From Schauerella fraxinea (GTDB lineage: Bacteria; Pseudomonadota; Gammaproteobacteria; Burkholderiales; Burkholderiaceae_B): DNA of 64,000 bases. The notes beneath the pieces are model-generated. The model searched no databases. It had not been told where the DNA came from and saw only the letters and a list, made by a program, of their open reading frames with translations. Numbering within the stretch: position 1 is the first letter of the stretch; each line of letters opens with the position of its first letter. Position numbers and translations under genes: made by a program. Shown one piece after another: positions 52,201 to 60,655 of this stretch. The stretch covers positions 558,001 to 622,000 of the forward strand of contig JAVDKK010000001.1 in NCBI GenBank assembly GCA_030849945.1. The letters run 5' to 3'.

Positions 52201-53181
52201 TTACTGGGCCTTGATGCCGGCGCGCTTGGCGATCTCGGCGAAGCGCGGCGTTTCTTCCACGATCGTCCGTTGCACACCTGCGCCATCCATGAAGGTCGGC
52301 TCAAAACCGCCATTGCGCAGTTGCTCTTGCGTGGTTGGGTCGGCAAGGGTTGCGGCCAACGCCTTGGTCAACTTTGCGCGCGCCTCGGGCGGCGTGCCCT
52401 TCGGCGCGAAGACGGCAATCCAGGTGTCCATGTTCACGGCGGGATAGCCGCTTTCGGCAACCGTGGGCACGTCGGGCAAGAAGCTCGATCGTTGCGCGGT
52501 GGTGACGGCAATCGGCTTCACCTTGCCCGATTTGATATGCGGCATGGCCGACACCACCGTGTCGAACAGGATCGGAATCTGCCCGCCGATCAGATCGGTG
52601 ATGGCCGGCGAACTGCCCTTGTAGGGAATGTGCGTCATGCGTGTGCCGGCCGCTTCCTGGAACATCTCGCCCGCAAAGTGCGACACCGTACCGATGCCGA
52701 ACGAGCCGTACGAAAACTTGTCCGGATGCGGTTTGACGGCCGCCACCAGACCCTTCACGTCCGAATAGGGTTCCTGCGGATTGGCCACGATGATCAACGC
52801 CGCGCGGCCCACCATGCCCACGGGTTCGAAATCGCGCACGGTGTCGTACGGCAGCTTGTCGTAGATGGCTGGGTTGACGGTAAACGTGGTGCCTGAACTC
52901 AACAGCAGCGTGTAGCCATCGGGTTGCGCGCGCGCCACGTACTGCGCTCCCAGAATCGTGCCGGCGCCCGCCTTGTTTTCCACGATGATCGACTGGTTCA
53001 ACTCGCGGCCCAACCCTTTCGCGAGAATGCGGCCCAGCACATCGCCCGCACCACCCGGTGGGAAGGGCACCACGAGCTGAACGGGCCGCTCGGGATACTC
53101 GGCAGCCTGGGCCGCCCCCGCGCTCAACACCGCCGCCATGGCGGCCATCAGCACTGCAACCTTGCTCGACTTCAACATCAT
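52201..53181 (-). CDS. Bug/TctC-family solute-binding protein
   Basis: A 326-residue periplasmic binding protein with a signal peptide ending AAQAA at about residue 26. Bug blocks: VQLVVPFPPGGAGDVLGR, IIVENKAGAGTILGAQY and THIPYKGSSPAITDLIGGQ. Two tandem ATG codons exist; the first (53181) is preferred, with AAGGGG 7 bases upstream. It is the first gene of a two-gene operon with an amidase. Confidence 0.9.
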   Translation of the reverse strand: MMLKSSKVAVLMAAMAAVLSAGAAQAAEYPERPVQLVVPFPPGGAGDVLGRILAKGLGRELNQSIIVENKAGAGTILGAQYVARAQPDGYTLLLSSGTTFTVNPAIYDKLPYDTVRDFEPVGMVGRAALIIVANPQEPYSDVKGLVAAVKPHPDKFSYGSFGIGTVSHFAGEMFQEAAGTRMTHIPYKGSSPAITDLIGGQIPILFDTVVSAMPHIKSGKVKPIAVTTAQRSSFLPDVPTVAESGYPAVNMDTWIAVFAPKGTPPEARAKLTKALAATLADPTTQEQLRNGGFEPTFMDGAGVQRTIVEETPRFAEIAKRAGIKAQ

Positions 53182-53251
53182 GATTTTTCCCCTTGTATGT
53201 GCAGTCATCGCTCACGCCCGTCCCATCGGACGCGCGCGTAGATTCGTAGGG

Positions 53252-54403
53252 CTAACGCAAGCGCGCCGGCAGCAACGCATCGGCGTCCACACCGTGCGCC
53301 AGTAGCGTGTTGGGCACCGGTTCGCCCAGCAGTTGCGATGCGGCCAGTTCCGACACCCCGGCCGCCGACTGGATGCCGTAGCCGCCTTGCGCCGCCAGCC
53401 AGAAAAACCGTGGCGCCGCGTTATCCCAACCGATCACGAGATCGCCATCGGCCACAAACGATCGCAGGCCCGCCCACACATGTTTCGGCCGGCGGATCTG
53501 CAATGTGGTTGCGGTCTCGATATGGTAAATACCAGTGGCCACGTCCAGCTCCTCTGCCACCACATCGTGCGGATCGACAGGATCGGCGTTGGCCGGCGAC
53601 CCCAGCAACTGGCCGGCGTCGGGTTTGAAGTAGAACGTCTCATCCAGGCTGGCAACGGTGGGCCATGCGGCAAAGTCGACGTCTTCCGGACCGGCAAACG
53701 TAAAGGCCGTACGCCGGCAGGGCTGCAAACCAATCGGGGCCACGCCACACAGGCGCGCCACGTCGTCGGCCCAGGCGCCGGCAGCGTTCACCACGGTGCC
53801 CGCGCGAATCACCGCGCCATCGGCAAGCTGCAGCGACCACAGCGCCGAGCGGCGCTCGGCCGCCACAAGCGCCGCCTTGCATCGCAACTGACCGCCGCGC
53901 TTGCGCATGGCGCCCAGAAAGCCCTGATGCAGCGCATGCACATCCAGATCGCGCGCCTCAGTTTCGAGAATGGCGCCGCCCACGCATTCGGGACGCAGGC
54001 AGGGCACCAGCGCGCAGGCCGCTGCGGTGTCGATCAGCGACACGTTGGGCGAGCGCGCATGCAACGCCGCAAACTCGGTGTCGAGCAATTCGCGTTGCTC
54101 TGGGGTCGCGATGTAGAGGCAACCGCGCGCCGCCAAGATCGGATGGTCGGTGAAGCCCTCGGGCGGGTGCTCGTAAAACGCGCGGCTCGCCCGCGTGAGC
54201 GCCTGGATCTGCGCGGTGCCGTAGGTTTCCATGAACATCGCGGCCGACCGGCCCGTCGAGTGATAGCCCGGCTGATCCTCGCGCTCGAGCACCAGCACAC
54301 TGGCGTGCGCGGCCAGGCGATAGCCCAGCGACGCGCCGGCGATGCCGCCACCGACGATCACATAGTCGAAAACCGTATCGACCGAATTTTCCTGTGCAGC
54401 CAT
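53252..54403 (-). CDS. FAD-dependent oxidoreductase (D-amino acid oxidase/DadA superfamily)
   Basis: A 383-residue DAO-fold flavoenzyme. The FAD-binding start DYVIVGGGIAGASLGYRLA, the second block HSTGRSAAMFMETYG and the C-terminal GLRSFVADGDLVIGWD / FFWLAAQGGYGIQSAAGVSELAA fit glycine/D-amino-acid oxidase-like enzymes. It oxidises an amine or amino acid. The ATG at 54403 has GGAAGG just upstream; an ATG at 54424 lies inside a palindromic operator. The divergent XRE-cupin gene next door is its likely regulator. Confidence 0.88.
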   Translation of the reverse strand: MAAQENSVDTVFDYVIVGGGIAGASLGYRLAAHASVLVLEREDQPGYHSTGRSAAMFMETYGTAQIQALTRASRAFYEHPPEGFTDHPILAARGCLYIATPEQRELLDTEFAALHARSPNVSLIDTAAACALVPCLRPECVGGAILETEARDLDVHALHQGFLGAMRKRGGQLRCKAALVAAERRSALWSLQLADGAVIRAGTVVNAAGAWADDVARLCGVAPIGLQPCRRTAFTFAGPEDVDFAAWPTVASLDETFYFKPDAGQLLGSPANADPVDPHDVVAEELDVATGIYHIETATTLQIRRPKHVWAGLRSFVADGDLVIGWDNAAPRFFWLAAQGGYGIQSAAGVSELAASQLLGEPVPNTLLAHGVDADALLPARLR

Positions 54404-54414
54404 CGCGCCTTCCC

Positions 54415-54436
54415 GAATTCTCATTTATGAGAATTC
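54415..54436. promoter_or_regulatory. Perfect 10-bp-arm palindrome between oxidoreductase and XRE-cupin gene
   Basis: GAATTCTCAT and ATGAGAATTC are exact inverted arms separated by TT. It lies 11 bases before the oxidoreductase start and in the divergent promoter region. Placement and symmetry suggest the binding site of the XRE-cupin regulator. Confidence 0.65.
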
Positions 54437-54526
54437 TCTGATACGAAAACATAGGCGTCAATGCAAAATGACGGCACAATCCCCGCAAACAACGATTTCA
54501 AGGGAAATCCCCAGGAGTTCCATCGC

Positions 54527-55132
54527 ATGCCCAAAGGCACGCTTGCCGCTACCCCGCAGGATCCAACCATCGACCGCACCAGCATGGGCATGCGGCTGCG
54601 CGCCGTGCGCAAAGCGCACGGCCTGACGCTCAAGGCGCTGTCGACGCAGACCGGCGTGGCGCTCTCCACACTCTCGAAGATGGAACTGGGACAAGTCTCG
54701 ATCGGCTACGAAAAGTTCGCCGCCGTGGCGCGCGCGCTGAAGGTGGACATCGGTGAGCTGTTCGGTGCGCCCGCCGGCGCGGCCGGGGCGCCTGCGCCGA
54801 CGGCGGTGCATTCCGTCATGGCCGGCACACCGAGCTACCGCGGCAGCACCTACGAATACCGCCTGCTGGCCGGAGAGTTCCCCGCACGCCGCATGACGCC
54901 GATGTTCGGGCGCATACACGCGCGCAGCGAAAGCGAGTTCGACGATTACGTGCGCCATCAAGGCCAGGAATTCATCATCGTGTTGTCGGGCAAGGTGCGC
55001 CTGCAGTTCGTTACTGGCGAAGTGCTGGAACTTGCCAAGCATGACTCTGCGTATTTCGACAGCAGCGTGGGGCACATGTACCTGAGCCTGAGCCGCGCGC
55101 CTGCCGAGATCATGGTGGTGATGGCGGAGTGA
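54527..55132 (+). CDS. XRE-family regulator with C-terminal cupin
   Basis: A 201-residue regulator. The N-terminal helix-turn-helix (about residues 20-75) reads MRLRAVRKAHGLTLKALSTQ and TGVALSTLSKMELGQVSIG; the C-terminal half is a cupin_2 barrel (GQEFIIVLSGKVRLQFVTGE, DSAYFDSSVGHMYLS) that senses a small ligand. The ATG at 54527 has AGGAG 9 bases upstream; an ATG at 54461 would add 22 residues without family similarity. It is divergent from the FAD oxidoreductase across the palindrome and probably controls both. Confidence 0.9.
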   Translation: MPKGTLAATPQDPTIDRTSMGMRLRAVRKAHGLTLKALSTQTGVALSTLSKMELGQVSIGYEKFAAVARALKVDIGELFGAPAGAAGAPAPTAVHSVMAGTPSYRGSTYEYRLLAGEFPARRMTPMFGRIHARSESEFDDYVRHQGQEFIIVLSGKVRLQFVTGEVLELAKHDSAYFDSSVGHMYLSLSRAPAEIMVVMAE

Positions 55133-55201
55133 TGCGAGCCCGTCGGCCGGCGTGTGCCCAGCCGCCCGCCATGCAGACGGCTGTGCTCGACAGGTGCAGG
55201 G

Positions 55202-56731
55202 CTACAGCGTATCCAGTCGCGACCGCAAACTCTCGGCATGCGCCTGCAGCGCCGCACGATCGTCGGCCGACATCGCGGCGAGTTGCCGATAGGGCATCGC
55301 CAGCCGGCGATTGACCGACAACATCGCTTCATTGCGCAAGAAGAAATCCCAATACAGCGCATTGAACGGACAGGCCCGTTCGCCCAGCCGTGCACGCTTG
55401 TCGTAGTGACAGCCCTTGCAGTAATCACTCATGCGATCGATATACGCCGCACTGGACACGTAGGGCTTGGTGGCCAGCTGGCCGCCATCCACGAACTGGC
55501 TCATGCCCAACGTATTGGGCGCCTCCACCCATTCGAACGCGTCGATATACACGCCGAGATACCACTCGTGCACGGCCTGCGGATCGCAACCTGCCAGAAG
55601 TGCAAAATTGCCGATCACCATCAGCCGTTGAATGTGATGCGCGTGCGCGTCGTCCAGCGACTGGCCCACGGCATGCGCCAGGCACCGCATTCGCGTCTTG
55701 CCGTCCCAAAACCAACCGGGCAGGGGCAGCGAATGGCCAAAGGCGTTTTGCTCGGTATAGCCCGGCATATGCGCCCAGTACACCCCCCGCACATACTCGC
55801 GCCATCCCAGAATCTGGCGGACAAACCCTTCCACGGCCGCAAGCGGCGCATGACCGCTGCGCCAGGCTGCTTCGGCGCGCGCCACCACCTCTTGCGGCGT
55901 GAGCATTTTGGTATTCAGCGCAAACGACAGCAGCGAATGAAACAAGCGCGGCGCCACGGTATTCATCGCATCTTGAAAGTCGCCGAAGTGCGGCAAGGCC
56001 TCGTCGATGAAATCGTCCAGATGCGCCAAGGCTTCGCGCCGATTGAGCGGCCATACGAAGCGGGTGGCCTGCGGTTGGCCAAAGCTCTTCACGCCCGCCG
56101 CCACGATGGTGTTCCACAACGCGCCGTGGTCGTGCAAGGGCCGCTTGTCGAACGGTTCCTGCGGCTTACCGCGCCACGGCTTGCGGTTGTCGTGATCGAA
56201 GTTCCATTGGCCGCCGGCGGGCGCGTCGCCGGCGTCGAGCAGCACGCGGTGCTTGATGCGCATGCGCCGGTAGAAATCTTCCATCAACCAGTGCGGCCGC
56301 CCGGCAAAGAACGCCGCCGCTTCATCACGCGCGGTGTAGAAGTGCGCGCTGTCCACACAGGTCCAGACGATGGCTGAGCGCTGCGCGTACTCGGCCAACT
56401 GCGCATCGAGCCGCCACTCGTCGGGCGCCTGGTATTCGACGGCAACGATTGCGTCGCGGGCGATCAGGCGATCGAGATTGAGCGTGATTGCATGCGCGTT
56501 TCCCGGGTCGTCGATCGCCAGGTAATGCACGCGATGCCCGGCTGCACGCAGGCCTTGCGCAAAGTCGCGCATGGCCGCGAAGATCGCAATAATCTTCTGT
56601 GCCTGGTGCAGCACGTAATCCGTTTCCTGCCGCACCTCCATCAGCACGTAGGCCACGTCCTCCCGCACGTCGTCGAACCACGGATGGTGAGGATTGAGTT
56701 GGTCGCCCAGGATGAGTCGCAGCGTGGTCAT
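55202..56731 (-). CDS. Cryptochrome/photolyase-related protein of the FeS bacterial class
   Basis: A 509-residue protein. The N-terminal LRLILGDQLNPHHPWFDDV and the C-terminal FAD-binding region match bacterial (6-4) photolyase-like proteins (FeS-BCP, PhrB/CryB type). Four cysteines expected to hold a [4Fe-4S] cluster are seen in LLAGCDP and YCKGCHYDKRARLGERACPF. It binds FAD and repairs UV lesions or acts in light sensing. It lies 23 bases upstream of an ABC ATPase stop codon on the same strand, but functional linkage to the transporter is doubtful. Convergent with the XRE-cupin gene. Confidence 0.9.
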   Translation of the reverse strand: MTTLRLILGDQLNPHHPWFDDVREDVAYVLMEVRQETDYVLHQAQKIIAIFAAMRDFAQGLRAAGHRVHYLAIDDPGNAHAITLNLDRLIARDAIVAVEYQAPDEWRLDAQLAEYAQRSAIVWTCVDSAHFYTARDEAAAFFAGRPHWLMEDFYRRMRIKHRVLLDAGDAPAGGQWNFDHDNRKPWRGKPQEPFDKRPLHDHGALWNTIVAAGVKSFGQPQATRFVWPLNRREALAHLDDFIDEALPHFGDFQDAMNTVAPRLFHSLLSFALNTKMLTPQEVVARAEAAWRSGHAPLAAVEGFVRQILGWREYVRGVYWAHMPGYTEQNAFGHSLPLPGWFWDGKTRMRCLAHAVGQSLDDAHAHHIQRLMVIGNFALLAGCDPQAVHEWYLGVYIDAFEWVEAPNTLGMSQFVDGGQLATKPYVSSAAYIDRMSDYCKGCHYDKRARLGERACPFNALYWDFFLRNEAMLSVNRRLAMPYRQLAAMSADDRAALQAHAESLRSRLDTL

Positions 56732-56754
56732 GCCGCGATTCTAGACCAGCCCGC

Positions 56755-57483
56755 TTAAGCCACCATCCCCAGAAACTGCTGCAGCTCCGGCGTTTGCGGA
56801 TTGCTGAAAAGCGCCTCCGGCGCGCCGATCTCGTGCACTTTTCCTTGGTGCATGAACACCACGCGGTCGCACACCTGACGTGCGAAGCGCATCTCGTGCG
56901 TCACCATCAGCAGCGTCATGCCGTCGGCCGCGAGTTCGCCCACCACCCCCAGCACCTCGTTGACGAGTTCGGGATCGAGCGCCGAGGTGATCTCGTCGCA
57001 CAGCAACGCGATGGGCTGCATGGCCAAGGCACGCGCGATCGCCACACGCTGTTGCTGGCCGCCGGAAAGTTCTTCCGGCCACGCATCGAACTTGTGGCCG
57101 AGGCCCACACGGTCCATCATCACGCGGGCGAGTGCTTCGGCATCGCGTTCCGGCACCCGCTTGGTCACCATCGGCGAAAGCATCACGTTGCGCCCCGCCG
57201 TCAAATGCGGAAAAAGATTGAACTGCTGAAAGATCATGCCCACTTTCAGCCGCAGCGCACGCAAGTGCATCTCGCTGTCGGCCAGCTTCGCCTCGGCCAC
57301 CATGATCGCGCCGCTATCGATGCTTTCAAGGCCGTTGATACAGCGCAGCAGCGTGCTCTTGCCCGAGCCACTCTTGCCGATGATGGCGATGACTTCACCC
57401 GGCTCGATGCGCAATGTCACGCCTTTGAGCACTTCGTTGTCACCGAAACTTTTGCGGACGTCTTCAAGGGCGATAAGAGGCAT
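56755..57483 (-). CDS. Polar amino-acid-type ABC transporter ATP-binding protein
   Basis: A 242-residue GlnQ/HisP-type ATPase: Walker A GKSGSGKST, Q-loop MIFQQFNLFPHLTAGRNV, signature LSGGQQQRVAIARAL and Walker B IALLCDEITSALDPE. It is the last gene of a four-gene operon (binding protein, two permeases, ATPase). Its start overlaps the permease stop by 20 bases. Confidence 0.93.
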   Translation of the reverse strand: MPLIALEDVRKSFGDNEVLKGVTLRIEPGEVIAIIGKSGSGKSTLLRCINGLESIDSGAIMVAEAKLADSEMHLRALRLKVGMIFQQFNLFPHLTAGRNVMLSPMVTKRVPERDAEALARVMMDRVGLGHKFDAWPEELSGGQQQRVAIARALAMQPIALLCDEITSALDPELVNEVLGVVGELAADGMTLLMVTHEMRFARQVCDRVVFMHQGKVHEIGAPEALFSNPQTPELQQFLGMVA

Positions 57484-58120
57484 TCAGCTTCCTTTCCAAA
57501 CGCAGACTGAGGCGTGACAGCGGCCAGCACAGCGCGAAGTAGAACAGCGCGGCATAGGCGTACACGGTGAAGGGTTGGAATGTGGCGTTGGTGATGATCG
57601 TGCTGGCCTTCGACAGCTCGGTAAAGCCAATGATGGAGGTGAGCGCCGTGCTCTTGACGATCTGCACCGAAAACCCGACGGTGGGTGCAACCGCCACACG
57701 CAGCGCCTGCGGCAGGATCACGTAGCGCATTTGATGCACATACCCCATCGCCAGACTGGACGAGGCCTCCCACTGCCCTTTGGCGATCGAGTCGACGCAG
57801 CCGCGCCAGATCTCCGCCAGAAACGCGGCCGACCACAACGTGAGCGCCACGCCGGCGGCAAGCCACGCCGGCACATCGACGCCGGCCAGCGACATGCCGA
57901 AGAACGCCAGAAAGAGCTGCATCAACAGCGGCGTGCCCTGGAACAGCTCGATATAGATCCACGCGGTGCGCTGCAGAATCTTGTTGCGCGAGCTGCGCAT
58001 CATCAACACGATCAGGCCGAGCGCGGTGCCGGTCACAAAGGTCACCAACGCCAGCACCACGGTCCAGCGCGCGGCGAGCAACAGATTGCGCAGGATGTCC
58101 CAGGTCGAGAACTCGATCAT
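57464..58120 (-). CDS. Polar amino-acid-type ABC transporter permease
   Basis: A 218-residue HisM/GlnP-type permease with about five membrane segments. The family's EAA loop is present (AKGQWEASSSLAMGYVHQMRYVILPQAL, quoted motif core EASSSLAMG) and FRGTPLLMQ is represented by FQGTPLLMQ. It pairs with the permease encoded just upstream, whose stop overlaps its start (ATGA). Confidence 0.92.
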   Translation of the reverse strand: MIEFSTWDILRNLLLAARWTVVLALVTFVTGTALGLIVLMMRSSRNKILQRTAWIYIELFQGTPLLMQLFLAFFGMSLAGVDVPAWLAAGVALTLWSAAFLAEIWRGCVDSIAKGQWEASSSLAMGYVHQMRYVILPQALRVAVAPTVGFSVQIVKSTALTSIIGFTELSKASTIITNATFQPFTVYAYAALFYFALCWPLSRLSLRLERKLNASYRP

Positions 58121-58791
58121 CGCGTGCTCCTGCGGAAAAGCCGCTGCCCCAGCATCCGCAGCAGTTGGCGCAGCACCAAGGCCAGCACGAGATAGATGCC
58201 GGTGGTGACGAAGTACACCTCGAAGGCGCGGAAGTTGCGCGACTGAATGAAGTTGGCCGCAAACGTCAAATCCTCTGCGGCAATTTGCGACACCACCGCA
58301 GAGCCCAGCATCACGATCACGATCTGCGACGACAACGCCGGCCAGATGCGCGTCATCGCGGGCTTGAGCACCACGTAGCGAAACACCTGAAAGCGGGTCA
58401 TCGCCAGGCTCGACCCCGCCTCATATTGCCCGCGCGGGGTCGCGGCAATGCCCGCCCGGATGATCTCCGCGCTGTAGGCGCCGAGGTTCAATGCCATGGC
58501 GAGGCAGGCAGCCTGCATCTCGCCCATCTGGATGCCGATGGCAGGCAGGCCGAAGAAAATGAAAAAGAGCTGGATCAGAAAGGGCGTGTTGCGGATGAGT
58601 TCGACATACGTCGTGACCACGGGCCGCAATGCCATGGGCCCTTGCGTGCGCGCCCATGCACACGCGATGCCGATCGCCACGCCGATGACGGCACCGAACG
58701 CGATCAATTCGACGGTCACGCCGATGCCCTTCAAGAGCACCGGGGTGTAGTCGAATACCGAGGCGAATTCGAAACGGTACGCCATCGACAT
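58117..58791 (-). CDS. Polar amino-acid-type ABC transporter permease
   Basis: A 224-residue permease of the same family, with the RNTPFLIQLFFIFFGLP segment and an EAA loop (TPRGQYEAGSSLAMTRFQVF). It starts 9 bases after the binding-protein stop. The two permeases form the heterodimeric channel for the amino acid or amino-acid derivative bound by the protein encoded upstream. Confidence 0.92.
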   Translation of the reverse strand: MSMAYRFEFASVFDYTPVLLKGIGVTVELIAFGAVIGVAIGIACAWARTQGPMALRPVVTTYVELIRNTPFLIQLFFIFFGLPAIGIQMGEMQAACLAMALNLGAYSAEIIRAGIAATPRGQYEAGSSLAMTRFQVFRYVVLKPAMTRIWPALSSQIVIVMLGSAVVSQIAAEDLTFAANFIQSRNFRAFEVYFVTTGIYLVLALVLRQLLRMLGQRLFRRSTR

Positions 58792-58800
58792 GGGCCTCGC

Positions 58801-59583
58801 TTAGAGTCCGGCCGGCAGATCGGCGCCCAACCACTTCTGCGAGATCGCCCCCAGCGTGCCGTCTTTCTTGGATTCAGCCAGTACCGCATTCACGCGCGCC
58901 TGCAGCGCGGATTCGCCCTTGTTCAACCCGATGAAGCAGGGCGAGTCCTTGATCAGAAATTTCTTTTCAGGTTTCTTGGGCGGGTTCCTGGCCAGGATCG
59001 CGGCGGCGACCACATTGCCGGTGGCCACCAACTGCACCTGGCCCGACAGGAATGAGGTGATCGTGCCGTTGTTGTCTTCGTAGCGCTTGATCGTGGCGCT
59101 CGTCGGCGCGATCTTCGAGAGCTCGATGTCTTCGATCGAGCCTCGCGTGACGCCGATGGTTTTACCCGCCAGATCGTCCGCCTTCTCAACCTTCATGTCG
59201 GCCGGGCCGAACACGCCGTTAAAGAACGGTGCATAGGCATCGGTGAAGTCGATGGCTTTCTCACGCTCGGGATTTTTGCCCAGGCTCGACACCACCAGGT
59301 CGACCTTGTTCGTTTGCAGATAAGGCAGGCGGTTGGCGCTCGTCACCGGCACGAGTTCGACCTTCACGCCCAGCTTCTTGGCGATCAGCTCGGCGGTGTC
59401 GATGTCATAGCCGCGCGGCTTGAGATCGGTGCCAACCGAGCCGAACGGCGGAAAGTCCTGCGGCACGGCGACTTTGAGGACGCCCGCTTTCATGATGTCG
59501 TCCAGGGCGTCGGCGTGTGCCAGAGGGCCTGCCGTCATCACAAGGGCAGCACACAGGGACAGCAAAAGGTTTCTACGCTTCAT
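58801..59583 (-). CDS. Polar amino-acid-type ABC transporter solute-binding protein
   Basis: A 260-residue SBP_bac_3 protein. Signal peptide at residues 1-25 ending AHAD, then the family blocks VLKVAVPQDFPPFGSVG, PRGYDIDTAELIAKKLG and VVSSLGKNPEREKAIDFTD. The ATG at 59583 has GGAG 9 bases upstream; the longer upstream frame lacks a signal peptide. A GTATACAAAA element 60 bases upstream is shared with other genes here and probably binds the GntR regulator. Confidence 0.92.
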   Translation of the reverse strand: MKRRNLLLSLCAALVMTAGPLAHADALDDIMKAGVLKVAVPQDFPPFGSVGTDLKPRGYDIDTAELIAKKLGVKVELVPVTSANRLPYLQTNKVDLVVSSLGKNPEREKAIDFTDAYAPFFNGVFGPADMKVEKADDLAGKTIGVTRGSIEDIELSKIAPTSATIKRYEDNNGTITSFLSGQVQLVATGNVVAAAILARNPPKKPEKKFLIKDSPCFIGLNKGESALQARVNAVLAESKKDGTLGAISQKWLGADLPAGL

Positions 59584-59643
59584 TGACGAATCTCCAAGAT
59601 GCCGCTGGGCGGTGCATTGATCTGTTATTTGCACACCATAACG

Positions 59644-59661
59644 GTATACAAAACGAGTCAA
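59644..59661 (-). promoter_or_regulatory. ABC-operon promoter region with GntR-type operator
   Basis: GTATACAAAA (59644-59653) lies just downstream of a TTGACT -35-like element read on the minus strand (59656-59661). The same 10-mer occurs before the M20 gene at 62638 and a variant before the GntR gene. Confidence 0.5.
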
Positions 59662-59793
59662 TGCAAAATCCATGCCATGTGGAGATGCCCCTGCACACGG
59701 GCACAGCGCCCGGCAGGGAAGTCGATGATTGCGTATTTTCGGTGCGTGCTGCGCCATTCTGGCGCATGCCATGCACCAGAATGGACCGGCGCG

Positions 59794-60486
59794 TTAGGTC
59801 AACAGCGCGGTGATGAGATTGGTGTCGGCCGGCAACTCATCGGTGAAGTTCAGCGCATGCTCGACATGTTCGAGATGCTCCACCATCAGGCGGCACGCAA
59901 GCTCGACGTCGCCCGCTTTCGCCGCTTTAAGAAAAGCGTGGTGTTCGTCGGACGAACATACCGCATCCAGACTCGACTGATACAGCACCGTGATGATGGC
60001 GCTGCGCGCCGACAACTCACGCAGCATTTCGGTCAAGACCGAGTTGCCCACCGTATCGGCGAGCAGGATGTGGAAGTCGGCCAGAAGCCCGTTGCGCAAT
60101 TGCACGTCGTCCGCATTCACGGCGCGGCGCTCTTGCTGCAGATGACGCTCGATGCGCTTGTAGTCGGCCGGCGTGGCGCGCGCCACAAACTCGCGCGCCA
60201 GCGCGGTTTCAAGAATGCGCCGCACGGCAAAGATCTCGCGTGCCTCGGCCGCGCTGGGCTTGCTGACGAAGGCGCCCTTCTCCGGCACGGTGCGAATTAG
60301 TTTGTCTTTGGACAGCATCAACAACGCGGCGCGAATTTTGGTGCGGCTGACGTTGTAGGCGCGAGCCAATGCCTCTTCGCGCAACCGCGTGCCCGGCGGC
60401 AGACGGTGCGCCACGATGGCGGCAGCGATATCTTGGGCGATGTGTTCGGCGCTGACGTCCGAAGGCGGGGTGCGGGTAGTGGCCAT
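59794..60486 (-). CDS. GntR-family regulator (FCD/FadR subfamily)
   Basis: A 230-residue regulator. The GntR winged helix (about residues 10-75) has LPPGTRLREEALARAYNVSR and the C-terminal FCD domain (about 85-215) carries the metal-binding His-rich helices (HILLADTVGN, DEHHAFLKA and MVEHLEHVEHAL). The ATG at 60486 is preferred; an ATG at 60528 would place the start in the operator-like GCATACAATA. It lies between the amino-acid ABC operon and an M20 peptidase gene and probably controls both. Confidence 0.9.
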   Translation of the reverse strand: MATTRTPPSDVSAEHIAQDIAAAIVAHRLPPGTRLREEALARAYNVSRTKIRAALLMLSKDKLIRTVPEKGAFVSKPSAAEAREIFAVRRILETALAREFVARATPADYKRIERHLQQERRAVNADDVQLRNGLLADFHILLADTVGNSVLTEMLRELSARSAIITVLYQSSLDAVCSSDEHHAFLKAAKAGDVELACRLMVEHLEHVEHALNFTDELPADTNLITALLT

Positions 60487-60523
60487 GTCGCCGCATAGTC
60501 TACCGAAATCCTTGACCAGATAT

Positions 60524-60533
60524 TGCATACAAT
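60524..60533. promoter_or_regulatory. GntR-type operator variant between GntR and M20 genes
   Basis: GCATACAATA resembles the GTATACAAAA elements at 59644 and 63959. It lies 38 bases before the GntR start and about 120 before the divergent M20 gene. Confidence 0.4.
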
Positions 60534-60655
60534 ATTTACATGCACTAAATTGGAAACGTTGAACGTCGATTCCAAAGCGCTTCAGCCCACGAGGTTGAAG
60601 CCGCTGGGTCTTACGCGCTCCGCTCTTCTCTCACCTTCGCGCGCATCGCTGCCTC

